A stretch of DNA of 39,672 bases from an uncultured beta proteobacterium (GCA_903930255.1 CAIYYA010000003.1:1-39672); one strand, 5' to 3'. Counted from the first letter of the stretch, positions 8,725 through 18,111 are shown. Notes: a model not told the origin generated them from the sequence alone. Translations and numbers: made by a program.

Positions 8725-9543
8725 ATGCCTCCTCGCATCGAGTTTCATCAGACTGAAGATGTAGCGTATGTCACACTGCGCTATCCCAAGCGTTTCAACG
8801 CCATGTCTCGCAGCATGTGGCGCGAGTTACGCTCTATTTTTCAGAGTATTCAAAGCCTGCCAGATGTGCGCTGCGTGCTGATTTCAGGCTATGGAAACCA
8901 CTTCTGTGCCGGCGGTGATATTTCTGAATATGCCGGTTTTCGCTTTCAAGAGTCGAGCCTGCGTGAATTTCATGAGGTCGAAGTGTGGGGCGCCTTGCAA
9001 GCCATGCTGAACTGCGATGTGCCTATCGTGGCCCAAATTGCCGGCAATTGCATGGGTGCAGGGGTCGAGATCGTGAGTTGTTGTGATATTCGGTTAGCGG
9101 CTCAGTCGGCACAGTTTGGTGCGCCGATTGCCCGCCTTGGCTTTCCGATGGCACCGCGCGAGGCGGCTCTGGTGAGTCGCGAATTGGGTCTGCTGACAGC
9201 CCGTCAAATGCTGCTCGAAGCAGCGGTGTTCAGTGCACCTGAAATGTTGCAGCGCGGCTTTTTGAGTCGGATCGGCGCAGATGTCGATTTGCCTGCCCTG
9301 GCACTGGCTACCGTTCAGCGCATAGTCGCCCTGGCGCCCCAGGCCGCACGCCTGAACAAGCAGACACTTCGTGCATTAAATATGGCCTCAGAGCTTGATG
9401 GCTATGCGCGAGAAGCTATCAATAACAAAGCAAAAGAAGCGAGTTTTGAGTCACTTCTGACTCGGGCCTATGCGTATGCAGCAGGCTCTGAGCAGCGCGA
9501 AGGGATCAACGCATTTCTTGAAAAACGCATTCCTCAATTTTGA
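8725..9543 (+). CDS. Enoyl-CoA hydratase/isomerase (crotonase) family protein
   Basis: This 272-residue crotonase-fold protein has the oxyanion-hole segments FCAGGDISEY (60-69) and GNCMGAGVEI (108-116). Glu115 matches the first catalytic Glu of enoyl-CoA hydratase. The second catalytic Glu (in FGQPE of the classic enzyme) is Ile135 here (FGAPI), so plain hydratase activity is doubtful; isomerase, hydrolase or lyase chemistry on an acyl-CoA is possible. No strong ribosome site precedes the ATG. It lies 128 bases before the FIST gene. Because a crotonase (RpfF) sits with a hybrid kinase and an HD-GYP regulator in DSF quorum-sensing clusters, RpfF was considered. The missing second Glu and the ordinary crotonase sequence argue against it. 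Confidence 0.8.
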   Translation: MPPRIEFHQTEDVAYVTLRYPKRFNAMSRSMWRELRSIFQSIQSLPDVRCVLISGYGNHFCAGGDISEYAGFRFQESSLREFHEVEVWGALQAMLNCDVPIVAQIAGNCMGAGVEIVSCCDIRLAAQSAQFGAPIARLGFPMAPREAALVSRELGLLTARQMLLEAAVFSAPEMLQRGFLSRIGADVDLPALALATVQRIVALAPQAARLNKQTLRALNMASELDGYAREAINNKAKEASFESLLTRAYAYAAGSEQREGINAFLEKRIPQF

Positions 9544-9671
9544 GTTACCCTGCAAAAAATATTCTGTTTGCTTAGCTCAGTTGCGCCTAGAGCCGTTACT
9601 ATTTCGGAACTGCTCCCACATGCGGCAGCTGTGGTTCAGACCCGTGCAATAAATCTTATATTGGAGAACTC

Positions 9672-10826
9672 ATGAAGGTAATTCAAAGCGTATTTCAAAA
9701 CGACAGTGACACGTCGGCATTGCTTGAACCATTGCGTCAAATTAACCCTGATTTATTGCTGGTGTTTGGGTCTCATGCGTGGCTTGCACGTTTGGAAAAG
9801 TTGTTGGTAGAAAATTTTCCGCAAGCCAAGCGTTTGGGCTGTAGCACTGCGGGCGAGATATCGCAACATGGCGTTAGCGAGGGTAGCTGCATCGTGACGG
9901 CCATTGCCTTTGATCAGGTGCAAATCGAAGAAACCTCTACCTCATTACAGTCCATGCAAGACTCGCATGCGGCAGGCCAGCGTCTAGCGCAGGGGCTTAG
10001 CAAAAGCGGTTTACGTGCGGTGCTGTTGTTTGGACAGGGACTGAATATCAACGGGAGCGCTTTGATCTCCGGCATGAGTTCGCTTTTGCCAGCTGGCGTG
10101 CTGATCACGGGTGGCTTGGCTGGAGATGATGCCGCTTTCAAAGAAACCTGGGTGCTTGATAGCTCGGGCGTGTACAACGATCGAGTGGCTTGTGTTGGTT
10201 TGTATGGCGAGCAGCTGCAGCTCGATCACGGATCTTTTGGCGGCTGGATGCCTTTTGGCCCAGCCCGCAAAGTAACGCGCAGCGTGGACAACGTGCTGTT
10301 TGAGCTCGACGGCGAGCCGGCACTCGATGTTTACAAACGCTATTTGGGCGAACACGCCAAAGATTTACCGGCTTCTGGTTTGCTATTTCCATTTGACATG
10401 CTCGATAGCGATCATGCCGAAGTGGGGTTGATTCGCACAATTTTGGCCATCGATGAGGCGCAAGGCAGCATGACTTTGGCAGGCGATATTGATCCCAAAG
10501 GTTTTTTGCGTTTGATGCACGCCAGCACCAACGCTTTGATCGACGGTGCTGAAGCAGCAGCAAAAGCAGCAGCCAATACATTGCAGCATCCGGGGCAAGG
10601 TTTGGCCTTGCTGGTGAGTTGTGTCGGACGCAAATTGGTCATGGGTGGTCGAGTTGAAGAAGAGGTGGAAGCCGTCGCCGATGTTTTTGGTCAGGCTTCG
10701 GTCATCACAGGGTTTTATTCTTACGGTGAAATTAGCCCTTACAGTGGCCAAACTGCCTGCCATTTGCACAATCAGACCATGACGATCACGACACTGAAAG
10801 AATGTGCTAGCAAGGCTGCAGCGTGA
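9672..10826 (+). CDS. FIST-domain sensor protein, NosP-like
   Basis: This 384-residue soluble protein has the FIST_N and FIST_C domains: DLLLVFGSHAW, then RLGCSTAGEISQHGV in the N-terminal half, and SGLLFPFDM, ALLVSCVGRKLVMG and GFYSYGEISP in the C-terminal half. FIST proteins are sensory modules. NosP, a haem-binding nitric oxide sensor of this family, is typically encoded beside a PAS hybrid kinase (NahK) whose activity it controls. The kinase gene here follows by 12 bases, so the two surely share a transcript. A GGAG ribosome site precedes the ATG. I cannot show haem binding from sequence; amino-acid or other small-ligand sensing is the alternative. FIST assignment is firm, NosP is inference from neighbourhood. 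Confidence 0.82.
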   Translation: MKVIQSVFQNDSDTSALLEPLRQINPDLLLVFGSHAWLARLEKLLVENFPQAKRLGCSTAGEISQHGVSEGSCIVTAIAFDQVQIEETSTSLQSMQDSHAAGQRLAQGLSKSGLRAVLLFGQGLNINGSALISGMSSLLPAGVLITGGLAGDDAAFKETWVLDSSGVYNDRVACVGLYGEQLQLDHGSFGGWMPFGPARKVTRSVDNVLFELDGEPALDVYKRYLGEHAKDLPASGLLFPFDMLDSDHAEVGLIRTILAIDEAQGSMTLAGDIDPKGFLRLMHASTNALIDGAEAAAKAAANTLQHPGQGLALLVSCVGRKLVMGGRVEEEVEAVADVFGQASVITGFYSYGEISPYSGQTACHLHNQTMTITTLKECASKAAA

Positions 10827-10838
10827 GAAGCATGCGCC

Positions 10839-13800
10839 ATGCATAAACTGCTGGCTCGTCAGCTCAAACGCCTGGGTGGAGTCGAAGATGGGCAATTAGC
10901 GAACGTTCTGGCTCAGTTGCAACAATTGGCGTCGCAACCCGAGGTGCCTGAATCTGCCCAGCGGTTTATCAATGGCATGGAGGCATTTTTGGGGCGAGTC
11001 GAAGAAGCTTATGAGCAAAATGACCGCGATCTTGACCTTAAAACCCGCAGTTTGCAATTGAGTTCCGTGGAGTTGTCGCACAGCAACGATCGATTGCGCC
11101 AAGAGCTTGAAAGTCGCACCCGCTCGATTGACTCGTTGCGTCAAACGGCGCTCAGTTTGATGCACGCATCAGACATCGAGGCCACTTCGCTGCACGATGA
11201 CAATCTGGAGTCTTTGTCCAGCCTGATGTCCGATTTGGCGCAACAGCGAGAACAAAGTGAACGCGATTTGCAGTCGGCTTTGTCTGATTTGGCCAAACAA
11301 AAATTTGCCCTGGATCAGCATGCCATTGTCAGCATCACTGATTTGGCTGGCGATATAACCTATGCAAACGACAAGTTTTGCGAAATCAGCGGCTATACCC
11401 GTGATTTTCTGTTGGGTCAAAACCATCGAATTTTGAAATCGGGAATGCATGAACCCGCCTTTTATGCAGGGCTTTGGCAAACCATTTGGGATGGCAAGGT
11501 TTGGCATGGTGAAATTTGCAACTGGTCCAGATCAGGCTGTGCTTATTGGGTGCAAGCCACTATCGTTCCGCTGCTTGATGATGCGGGCGTGCCCGAGCAA
11601 TTCATTGCCATTCGCACCGACATCACCGAGCGCAAGCGCATGGAAAGCGCAATTGCGGCCACAGAAGCGCATGTGCGTCGCATTACCAATGCTGTGCCAG
11701 GGGTTGTTTATCAATGTGAAGTGGGCTCGCAGAGCATTCGTTACACATTTTTGAGCGAGCGCCTCAGCGAAATTCGTGGTTTGAATCATGATGCGCTGCT
11801 GGCAGATAGCGCTCTGGCGTTTGAGCAAATTGTTCCGCAAGATCGGGATCGCTGCTGGCAGGCCGTGTTGGCGGCTGGCGCTGCACGCAAGGCCTGGCAA
11901 GGAGACTATTGCATCGTATTGCCCAACGGCAATCAGCGCTGGATTCGTTCGCAAATCAATCCCGAGCCTGATTTGACCTCGGAGGGTGCCACTGTTTTCA
12001 CCGGAATTTGGCAAGATGTCACGCAACTTCGCGAGGCCAATGAGCGTTTGCGCGAAGTCACCGAGAGTATTCCAGTGGTGGTGTTTCAGTATCGCTTATG
12101 GGCAGATGGTCATCAGAGTTTCCCATTCTGCAGTTCAGTGGCCAAGACAATTTGTGGTTTTGATGCCGATGCGGTCATGGCTGATGCACTGGTGTTTTTC
12201 TCAGCTATCCATCCAGAAGATCAAGAAGCTTTTGTTGCTGCATTTGTCAGTTCAGTCAAAGAGGGACAACGAATCTCGATGGATTTCCGCCTGAATCACC
12301 AGGTGAACGGTGGGTTGGTTTGGGTGCACGGTGAGTCCATGCCCAAACCGGGACCTGATGGAGGGGTTGTCTGGAACGGCTATTTAGCGGATATTTCTCA
12401 GGCCAAACTGGCATCGGATGAATTGCATCGTGCCAAAGTAGCAGCCGAGGTTGCCAACCGTGCCAAATCCGAATTTTTAGCCAATATGAGCCATGAAATT
12501 CGCACCCCCATGAACGGCGTGATCGGCATGACAGAGTTGGCACTCGATACCGAGTTGGATACGCAGCAGCGGCAGTACCTGGAAATTGTCAAGTCGTCGT
12601 CAGAGGCGCTGCTCAAGGTGATCAACGACATTCTGGATTTTTCAAAAATCGAGGCAGGCAAGCTGCAAATTGAGAATATTGCATTTGATTTGCCGCGAAT
12701 GGTCAACGACACGCTGCAGTCTTTGATGCTGAGAGCTAAAGCCAAAGGCTTGGAGCTGGTCTGCGAGATGAGCCCTGATGTGCCTAAGGACGTGCTGGGA
12801 GACTCCGGCCGCTTGCGCCAAATTTTAATGAATCTGATTGGTAATGCGCTCAAATTTACCGAGCGCGGTCGGGTTAGTTTGCATATCAACGTGCAACGCC
12901 GCGAAAATTTGCCTTTGCTGTTTCACTTTGCTGTTCGCGATACGGGCATTGGCATAGCAACTGATAAATTGCAAACTATTTTTGAAGCATTTGCGCAAGA
13001 AGACAGCAGCATCACGCGGCGTTTTGGCGGAACCGGTTTGGGCTTGTCGATATCTGCGCGATTGGTTGAAGCGCTGGGTGGTCATCTGACAGTGCAAAGC
13101 GAGCTAGGTCGCGGCAGTGAATTCAGTTTTTCACTGGCGCTGGAGTTGCTTGAGCGTGACGTCAAAAACGCACGCTTGTCGCAACCTGCCCAGTCTGCTG
13201 TGCCAGAGAGTTTGACGGGTTTAACGATATTGCTGGTTGAAGATAACGTCGTCAATCAGCAACTTGCTGATGCGTTGCTGAAGCGCAGAGGGCATAGTGT
13301 TGAGATTGCAGAAAATGGACAAATAGCGTTGACGTGTCTGGAAAAACAGCGCTTTGATGTGGTTTTCATGGACATGATGATGCCAGTCATGGACGGCTTG
13401 GAGGCCACACGACGCTTTCGCGCAAGTGAAACAGGGCTGCGCACCCCCATTGTGGCCATGACAGCCAATGCCATGCAAGGTGACCGTGACCGCTGCATCG
13501 AAGTGGGCATGGATGACTATATTTCGAAGCCGCTGCGAGTTGCCGAGTTAGAGCGGATTTTGACCGGGTTGCAAAAAAACAAACAACGCACTGTCGATTT
13601 CACAGCCACAAAATTTGACTATTTAGCAGCCCTGCAGGATTCAGATCAGGATATTGTGGAAATCATCGCGGAGGCTTTTCAAGAGCAGTGGCCGCTTGAT
13701 TTGGAAAAAATGGTCAACGCTATTGCAGAAAATGATCCCGCATCTCTGATGCGTACGGCGCATTCACTCAAAGGCAGCATGGGCATGTTTGGCGCAAAGC

Positions 13801-13955
13801 CAGCAGTGGAACAAGCCATGCAGCTTGAGGCGATGGCGAAAGATTGGAGCGAATCAAAATCCAACCCGACCAGCCCTGTTCTTTCCGAAAAATTAGATGC
13901 CTTGGCTTGTCAGGTCTTGCAACTGCTTCAAGCGCTCAAGCAAACTCAAAAATAA
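10839..13955 (+). CDS. Soluble PAS hybrid sensor histidine kinase with REC and Hpt domains
   Basis: This 1038-residue cytoplasmic kinase has no membrane span. In order: a coiled-coil N-terminus (about 1-150, starting [14 protein letters not shown]), three PAS domains (about 155-270, 280-400 and 405-530), HisKA with His552 in [12 protein letters not shown], and HATPase_c ([25 protein letters not shown]). A REC domain (Asp845 in [13 protein letters not shown], Lys in SKPL) and a C-terminal Hpt with His975 ([14 protein letters not shown]) follow. All phosphotransfer residues are present, so a full His-Asp-His relay can pass the phosphate to an external receiver. The gene lies between the FIST sensor (12-base gap) and the REC-HD-GYP gene (7-base gap), its obvious input and output partners. 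It resembles NahK but with an added Hpt domain. Confidence 0.93.
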   Translation: MHKLLARQLKRLGGVEDGQLANVLAQLQQLASQPEVPESAQRFINGMEAFLGRVEEAYEQNDRDLDLKTRSLQLSSVELSHSNDRLRQELESRTRSIDSLRQTALSLMHASDIEATSLHDDNLESLSSLMSDLAQQREQSERDLQSALSDLAKQKFALDQHAIVSITDLAGDITYANDKFCEISGYTRDFLLGQNHRILKSGMHEPAFYAGLWQTIWDGKVWHGEICNWSRSGCAYWVQATIVPLLDDAGVPEQFIAIRTDITERKRMESAIAATEAHVRRITNAVPGVVYQCEVGSQSIRYTFLSERLSEIRGLNHDALLADSALAFEQIVPQDRDRCWQAVLAAGAARKAWQGDYCIVLPNGNQRWIRSQINPEPDLTSEGATVFTGIWQDVTQLREANERLREVTESIPVVVFQYRLWADGHQSFPFCSSVAKTICGFDADAVMADALVFFSAIHPEDQEAFVAAFVSSVKEGQRISMDFRLNHQVNGGLVWVHGESMPKPGPDGGVVWNGYLADISQAKLASDELHRAKVAAEVANRAKSEFLANMSHEIRTPMNGVIGMTELALDTELDTQQRQYLEIVKSSSEALLKVINDILDFSKIEAGKLQIENIAFDLPRMVNDTLQSLMLRAKAKGLELVCEMSPDVPKDVLGDSGRLRQILMNLIGNALKFTERGRVSLHINVQRRENLPLLFHFAVRDTGIGIATDKLQTIFEAFAQEDSSITRRFGGTGLGLSISARLVEALGGHLTVQSELGRGSEFSFSLALELLERDVKNARLSQPAQSAVPESLTGLTILLVEDNVVNQQLADALLKRRGHSVEIAENGQIALTCLEKQRFDVVFMDMMMPVMDGLEATRRFRASETGLRTPIVAMTANAMQGDRDRCIEVGMDDYISKPLRVAELERILTGLQKNKQRTVDFTATKFDYLAALQDSDQDIVEIIAEAFQEQWPLDLEKMVNAIAENDPASLMRTAHSLKGSMGMFGAKPAVEQAMQLEAMAKDWSESKSNPTSPVLSEKLDALACQVLQLLQALKQTQK

Positions 13956-13962
13956 AAGGTAG

Positions 13963-15012
13963 ATGAACCCCATGACGCACCAAATTGCTATTGTTGATGA
14001 TGCTGAAATCAATTTGATCTTATTTGATGCCTTGGTTAAACGGCTAGGCAATAGTCAATCGTTTACCTTCGCCAGCGCACCCGAAGGATTAGTTTGGGCG
14101 CAATCGCATCAGGTTGACTTGTTGATTGTTGATTACATGATGCCTGAAATGGATGGCATTGAGTTCATCCAACAGTTTCGGGCTACGCCGGGTAAAGAAG
14201 ATGTTCCAGTTTTGATGATTACTGCCAACGACCAGAAACAAATTCGATACCGAGCGTTAGATGTTGGAGCCACCGACTTTTTAACAAAACCCGTGGACAA
14301 AATCGAATTCATGGCACGGGCCAATAACCTGCTCCAATTAGGTGATAGTCGTAAAAAACTGGCCGATCGGGCTGCATGGCTGGCAGACGAGGTGAATAAA
14401 GCAACACGTGAAATTGTGCAGCGCGAACGTGAAACTGTGATCCGTTTGTCAAAAGCGGCTGAATATCGGGACCCTGAGACCGGTGCACACATTTTGCGCA
14501 TGGCACATTATTCCGAACTGATCGCGAAAGGAATTGGTTTATCGGTCGCCGAGCAAGAGCTTTTGCTCGAGGCTGCGCCCATGCATGACATTGGAAAAGT
14601 TGGTATTGCTGACCATATTTTGCTAAAACCGGGACGTCTCACACCGGAAGAGTTCGAAATCATGAAGCAGCATGCTACCTATGGCTATGAAATTTTGAAA
14701 GGCAGCTCTTCAAGGGTGTTGCAAGTTGGAGCAGAGATCGCCCTAGCGCACCATGAAAAATTTGATGGCTCAGGCTATCCAAAAGGTCTGGCAGGTGCTG
14801 CCATTCCAATATTCAGCCGTATCGTGGCTGTCGCCGATGTTTTTGACGCACTGACATCCGAACGCCCTTATAAAAAGGCATGGACACTCGAACGTGCGGC
14901 TGAGCATATTCAAAGCTGCGCCGGAACCCATTTCGACCCAGAGTGTGTGGCTAAATTTTTTGAACAATGGGACGCTGTGCTCCAAATTCGTCAGCGCTTT
15001 CAAGATCACTAA
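13963..15012 (+). CDS. Response regulator with HD-GYP c-di-GMP phosphodiesterase domain
   Basis: This 349-residue regulator joins an N-terminal REC domain (phospho-acceptor Asp57 in LLIVDYMMPEMDG; Lys in LTKPVD) to an HD-GYP domain. The latter has His208-Asp209 (MHDIGKVGIADH), HHEKFDGSGYP with the GYP signature at 271-273, and VADVFDALTSERPYK. The catalytic metal-binding residues are intact, so it should hydrolyse c-di-GMP, as RpfG does. The start may be the ATG at 13963 or the one three codons later. It is the last gene of the FIST-kinase operon and the likely acceptor of the Hpt phosphate. Net effect expected: sensing changes the c-di-GMP level and thus biofilm or pilus behaviour. Confidence 0.93.
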   Translation: MNPMTHQIAIVDDAEINLILFDALVKRLGNSQSFTFASAPEGLVWAQSHQVDLLIVDYMMPEMDGIEFIQQFRATPGKEDVPVLMITANDQKQIRYRALDVGATDFLTKPVDKIEFMARANNLLQLGDSRKKLADRAAWLADEVNKATREIVQRERETVIRLSKAAEYRDPETGAHILRMAHYSELIAKGIGLSVAEQELLLEAAPMHDIGKVGIADHILLKPGRLTPEEFEIMKQHATYGYEILKGSSSRVLQVGAEIALAHHEKFDGSGYPKGLAGAAIPIFSRIVAVADVFDALTSERPYKKAWTLERAAEHIQSCAGTHFDPECVAKFFEQWDAVLQIRQRFQDH

Positions 15013-15023
15013 CCCAGCACCTT

Positions 15024-15040
15024 GCTCTTCAAATAAGAGC
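15024..15040. terminator. Weak hairpin between convergent genes
   Basis: GCTCTT (15024-15029) pairs with AAGAGC (15035-15040) in the 63-base gap between the HD-GYP gene and the convergent usp gene. There is no T-run on either strand, so termination is only a guess. Confidence 0.25.
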
Positions 15041-15075
15041 GATATATGCAGACGCCAAAAGCACAAAACCGTTTT

Positions 15076-15519
15076 TTAGCGCAACACAAGCACCGGGATG
15101 TGAGAGTGCGTCAATACCTGCTGCGTTTCACTTCCTAACAGTAAGCGCTTGACACCTTTGCGACCGTGCGAGGCCATCACAATGAGATCGCACTTATGCT
15201 TGCGCGCAGCGGCAATGATGGCATCCGAGACGATATCCGATTTGACGGTGATTGCTTTGGTTTTTACACCCTGCTGCTCGGCGTCTTTTTTCACCTGATC
15301 AACCACAGCTTGACCTTCATCGGCCCATTGTTTTTCGATCCGACTGACTTCAGTAGCTTGCAGCGCCAATCCCCCTTCAAAATAGCTTTGCGGGTAGCGA
15401 GGAATAATTTTGATGGCAACTAAGCTGGCACCACTCAACGCGGCCAGAGAAACAGCACTGGAAACGGCTTTTTCTGAAAGATTGGAGCCATCTGTGGCGA
15501 CAAGGATTTTTTCATACAT
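15076..15519 (-). CDS. Universal stress protein UspA family
   Basis: This 147-residue single-domain Usp begins MYEKILVATDGSNLSEKA. It carries the ATP-binding signature near the C-terminus (SHGRKGVKRLLLGSETQQVL, i.e. G-x2-G-x8-G-S/T). Usp proteins of this class help cells survive energy shortage and low oxygen. A GGAG ribosome site stands six bases before the ATG. An Fnr box at 15576-15589 and a TATGCT hexamer at 15549-15554 on this strand give a near-perfect class II Fnr promoter, with a predicted start about 22 bases upstream of the ATG. This matches the anaerobic control known for Usp genes in related bacteria. It converges on the HD-GYP gene. Confidence 0.92.
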   Translation of the reverse strand: MYEKILVATDGSNLSEKAVSSAVSLAALSGASLVAIKIIPRYPQSYFEGGLALQATEVSRIEKQWADEGQAVVDQVKKDAEQQGVKTKAITVKSDIVSDAIIAAARKHKCDLIVMASHGRKGVKRLLLGSETQQVLTHSHIPVLVLR

Positions 15520-15575
15520 GACAAATTCTCCATCGATTTGAAGTCTTAAGCATAAACCTTTCTACGATCAGGAGC

Positions 15576-15589
15576 TTGACTTGCGTCAG
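15576..15589. promoter_or_regulatory. Fnr box between usp and ccoI
   Basis: TTGACTTGCGTCAG fits TTGAC-N4-GTCAA with one mismatch. Its centre (15582.5) is about 41 bases from a predicted usp start, with -10 TATGCT at 15549-15554 (minus). On the plus strand TATCCT at 15612-15617 is at the exact class II spacing for ccoI. The box may serve both genes, most convincingly usp. Confidence 0.65.
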
Positions 15590-15619
15590 GTAATTTATGA
15601 GCAAGGCACTGTATCCTCG

Positions 15620-17944
15620 ATGCCTATGCCTGAAATCAATCATCACATACCGATACCAGAGCCAAAATTGCACATTCCACTTGCTGCGCAACGGTTGATG
15701 CTTCTTGACGATGAACAAGAGTGGAGCGCTTTTAGCCGACCAGAGAGTGGCTCAATCGATTGTTGGGAATCGAATGTGCTAATTGAAGGCATGCACTGTG
15801 CGGCCTGTGCTTTAACACTTGAAGATGCGCTCATGCGTGTGCCGGGCGTACGCAGTGCGGAAGTGAGCGCGGGTAGTCACCGAGCCAAGGTGCGCTGGTC
15901 GTCGCAGGATGTTATGCCCTCAAGCTGGATGCAGGCCGTTGAGGATGTCGGCTACCGTGCCTTACCTGCGAATGATTTTTTTGCTCGCGAACTGCGTAAG
16001 GCTGAGGCTCGAAAAGCGCTTTGGCGCTTGATGGTTGCGGGTCTGTGCATGATGCAAGTGATGATGTACGCTTATCCAGCCTATATTGCGCAGCCGGGAG
16101 ATCTTGCACCGGAGCTTGAACAGCTCTTGCGCTGGGCCTCATGGGTTCTTTCTTTGCCTGTTATCGTCTTTTCATGTGGCCCATTTTTTTCTGGTGCATG
16201 GCGTGATGTGGTGCATCGTCGCATCAGTATGGACTTGCCAGTTGCCCTGGGAATGTTGATCACTTTCGCGGTTAGTTCGGCAGGGACATTTGATCCATCG
16301 GGCATTTTTGGACACGAGGTTTATTTTGATTCTCTCACCATGTTTGTGTTTTTTTTACTGGCTGGGAGATGGCTCGAGTTGCGTTTGCGAGATAAAACAG
16401 CCGGAGCCCTCGAGGCTTTGATGAATCGTTTGCCAGACAGTGTGAATCGCAAAAATGCTGACGGAACTTTTGAGCGCGTAGCCGTCAGGCGTTTGAAAGT
16501 AGGCGATGAGATTCTTGTTTTGCCTGGAGAAGCGTTTCCAGCAGATGGACGTTTGCTGCAAGGTGATACGGCCGTTGATGAATCTTTGTTGACCGGAGAA
16601 TCAAAGCCCATCATGCGCAGTGTCGGTGACGCGGTCATTTCAGGCAGTCATAACCTCGCAGCGGCCGTCCAAATGCGAATTGAGCAAATTGGAACTCAGA
16701 CCAGATTTGCACAAATCGTTCAGTTGATGGAAAGCGCTTCAACGACCAAGCCGAGTCTTGCACGCATGGCTGATACCTTGGCAAAGCCATTTTTAATGGC
16801 GGTGCTGATCGCAGCGGGTTTGTCTTGTGCCTATTGGTGGAATACCAATCCTGAGCGAGCTTTAATGGTCGCTGTGGCTGTTTTGGTGGTGACATGCCCA
16901 TGTGCTTTGTCTTTGGCAACGCCTGCTGCCATGTTGTCTGCTGCTGGTGCTCTGGCGCGCCGTGGAGTTTTGGTTCGCAGGCTGGATGCTTTTGAAACTT
17001 TAGCAGCAGTTGACACAGTTATTTTTGATAAAACAGGTACGTTGACGCGCGATGCCATGGTGTTGACACAAACAGCTGTTCGTTCAGATTTGAATGCACA
17101 ACAATCCCTGCAACTTGCTGCCACTTTGGCACAACATTCATTGCATCCGGTATCACGTGCCATTTGTCTGGCTGCTCAAGTTGCAGGATGTTCACCTACC
17201 ATGCAAGTGAACGCAGTTAGCGAAATATCCGGTCAAGGCATCAGAGGTGATGTGCCGCTGGGTGAAGGGCAAGCGCAAGTGAGAACCTTGCAATTGGGGT
17301 CTGCCAAATTTTGCAACGTTGATTCTGAGCACTTGAATTCATTCAAGGTGCATTTGAGCGATGCGCATGGATGGATGGCTAGTTTTGATTTCCAAGAAGA
17401 TATTCGATCAGATGCAGAAAGCACAGTTCAGGCATTGAAAGCACTTAATCTTGATGTCTATTTGCTTTCAGGTGATACCACCGATGCGGCGAACCGAGTT
17501 GCTGAAAAAGTCGGTATCAGCACCGTCACAGGGCATAGCTCTCCACAGGATAAGCTCGATTTTTTGCGACAGCTGCAAGCACAAGACCACAAGGTCGCGA
17601 TGGTGGGCGACGGCTTGAACGACGGACCTGTACTGGCTGGTGCACATGCATCTTTTGCTTTTGGGCAGGCAGTGCCATTGGCTCAAGCGCAGGCCGACTT
17701 TCTGGTATCGGGAGCTCGTTTAAGTGATATCGTCGCGTCGGTTCTGCTGGCTAGGCGAACCCTGACAGTGGTTCGCCAAAATTTGTGGTGGGCAGCTATT
17801 TACAACGCAATTTGTGTACCATTTGCGGTGGCTGGTATGTTGCCAGCTTGGCTCGCAGGAATCGGAATGGCCAGTAGTTCCTTGTTGGTGGTGCTGAATG
17901 CATTGAGGCTATCAAATTATTTTGCGATGAATCGGGGGGAATAG
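15620..17944 (+). CDS. ccoI: Copper-transporting P1B-type ATPase for cbb3 oxidase assembly
   Basis: CcoI (FixI) is the inner-membrane P-type ATPase needed to supply copper to the cbb3 oxidase. The protein shows an N-terminal HMA metal-binding motif GMHCAAC, the transmembrane metal site TCPCALS, the phosphorylated DKTGTLTRD, HSLHPVSRA, and the hinge MVGDGLNDGPVLAGA. The start is uncertain. An upstream TTG (15581) has an AGGAG site but lies inside the Fnr box, so I chose the ATG at 15620 (774 aa); homologues also have a short leader before DDxxEWxxF. ccoS overlaps its stop by one base. Function and family are sure; the general CopA alternative is made unlikely by the ccoS and ccoNOQP neighbours. 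Confidence 0.9.
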   Translation: MPMPEINHHIPIPEPKLHIPLAAQRLMLLDDEQEWSAFSRPESGSIDCWESNVLIEGMHCAACALTLEDALMRVPGVRSAEVSAGSHRAKVRWSSQDVMPSSWMQAVEDVGYRALPANDFFARELRKAEARKALWRLMVAGLCMMQVMMYAYPAYIAQPGDLAPELEQLLRWASWVLSLPVIVFSCGPFFSGAWRDVVHRRISMDLPVALGMLITFAVSSAGTFDPSGIFGHEVYFDSLTMFVFFLLAGRWLELRLRDKTAGALEALMNRLPDSVNRKNADGTFERVAVRRLKVGDEILVLPGEAFPADGRLLQGDTAVDESLLTGESKPIMRSVGDAVISGSHNLAAAVQMRIEQIGTQTRFAQIVQLMESASTTKPSLARMADTLAKPFLMAVLIAAGLSCAYWWNTNPERALMVAVAVLVVTCPCALSLATPAAMLSAAGALARRGVLVRRLDAFETLAAVDTVIFDKTGTLTRDAMVLTQTAVRSDLNAQQSLQLAATLAQHSLHPVSRAICLAAQVAGCSPTMQVNAVSEISGQGIRGDVPLGEGQAQVRTLQLGSAKFCNVDSEHLNSFKVHLSDAHGWMASFDFQEDIRSDAESTVQALKALNLDVYLLSGDTTDAANRVAEKVGISTVTGHSSPQDKLDFLRQLQAQDHKVAMVGDGLNDGPVLAGAHASFAFGQAVPLAQAQADFLVSGARLSDIVASVLLARRTLTVVRQNLWWAAIYNAICVPFAVAGMLPAWLAGIGMASSSLLVVLNALRLSNYFAMNRGE

Positions 17945-18078
17945 TGGACATCCTTTATTTGCTGGTTCCGTTTTCCGTGGTGCTTGTGTTTTTTATCATT
18001 GGTGGCATTTGGTGGGCTATCTATCATGGACAATTTGATGACATTGAAAAAGAAGGCGAAAGAATTCTTAAGGATTGA
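17944..18078 (+). CDS. ccoS: cbb3 oxidase maturation protein CcoS
   Basis: This is a 44-residue protein starting at GTG 17944, which shares its G with the last base of the ccoI stop codon. It reads MDILYLLVPFSVVLVFFIIG, then GIWWAIYHGQFDDIEKEGER and a short tail. The N-terminal membrane span, WWAxxxGQFDDxExEG and the length are characteristic of CcoS, which is required for insertion of haem and copper cofactors into CcoN. It is followed by a 90-base gap carrying the ccoN promoter. Confidence 0.95.
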   Translation: MDILYLLVPFSVVLVFFIIGGIWWAIYHGQFDDIEKEGERILKD

Positions 18079-18097
18079 TAAGAATTTATGCTCAAAT

Positions 18098-18111
18098 TTG
18101 ATTTGTATCAA
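18098..18111. promoter_or_regulatory. Perfect Fnr box upstream of ccoN
   Basis: TTGATTTGTATCAA is an exact TTGAT-N4-ATCAA. Its centre is 64 bases before the ccoN ATG, which predicts a start near 18146 and a leader of about 22 bases. The -10 at the expected place (CAAACT, 18134-18139) is weak, typical of activator-dependent promoters. It would make ccoNOQP an Fnr-activated operon. Confidence 0.85.

Noticed and set aside
8725-9543. RpfF (DSF synthase)
   Set aside because: The second catalytic Glu is missing and the sequence reads as an ordinary crotonase, despite the RpfC/RpfG-like neighbours.
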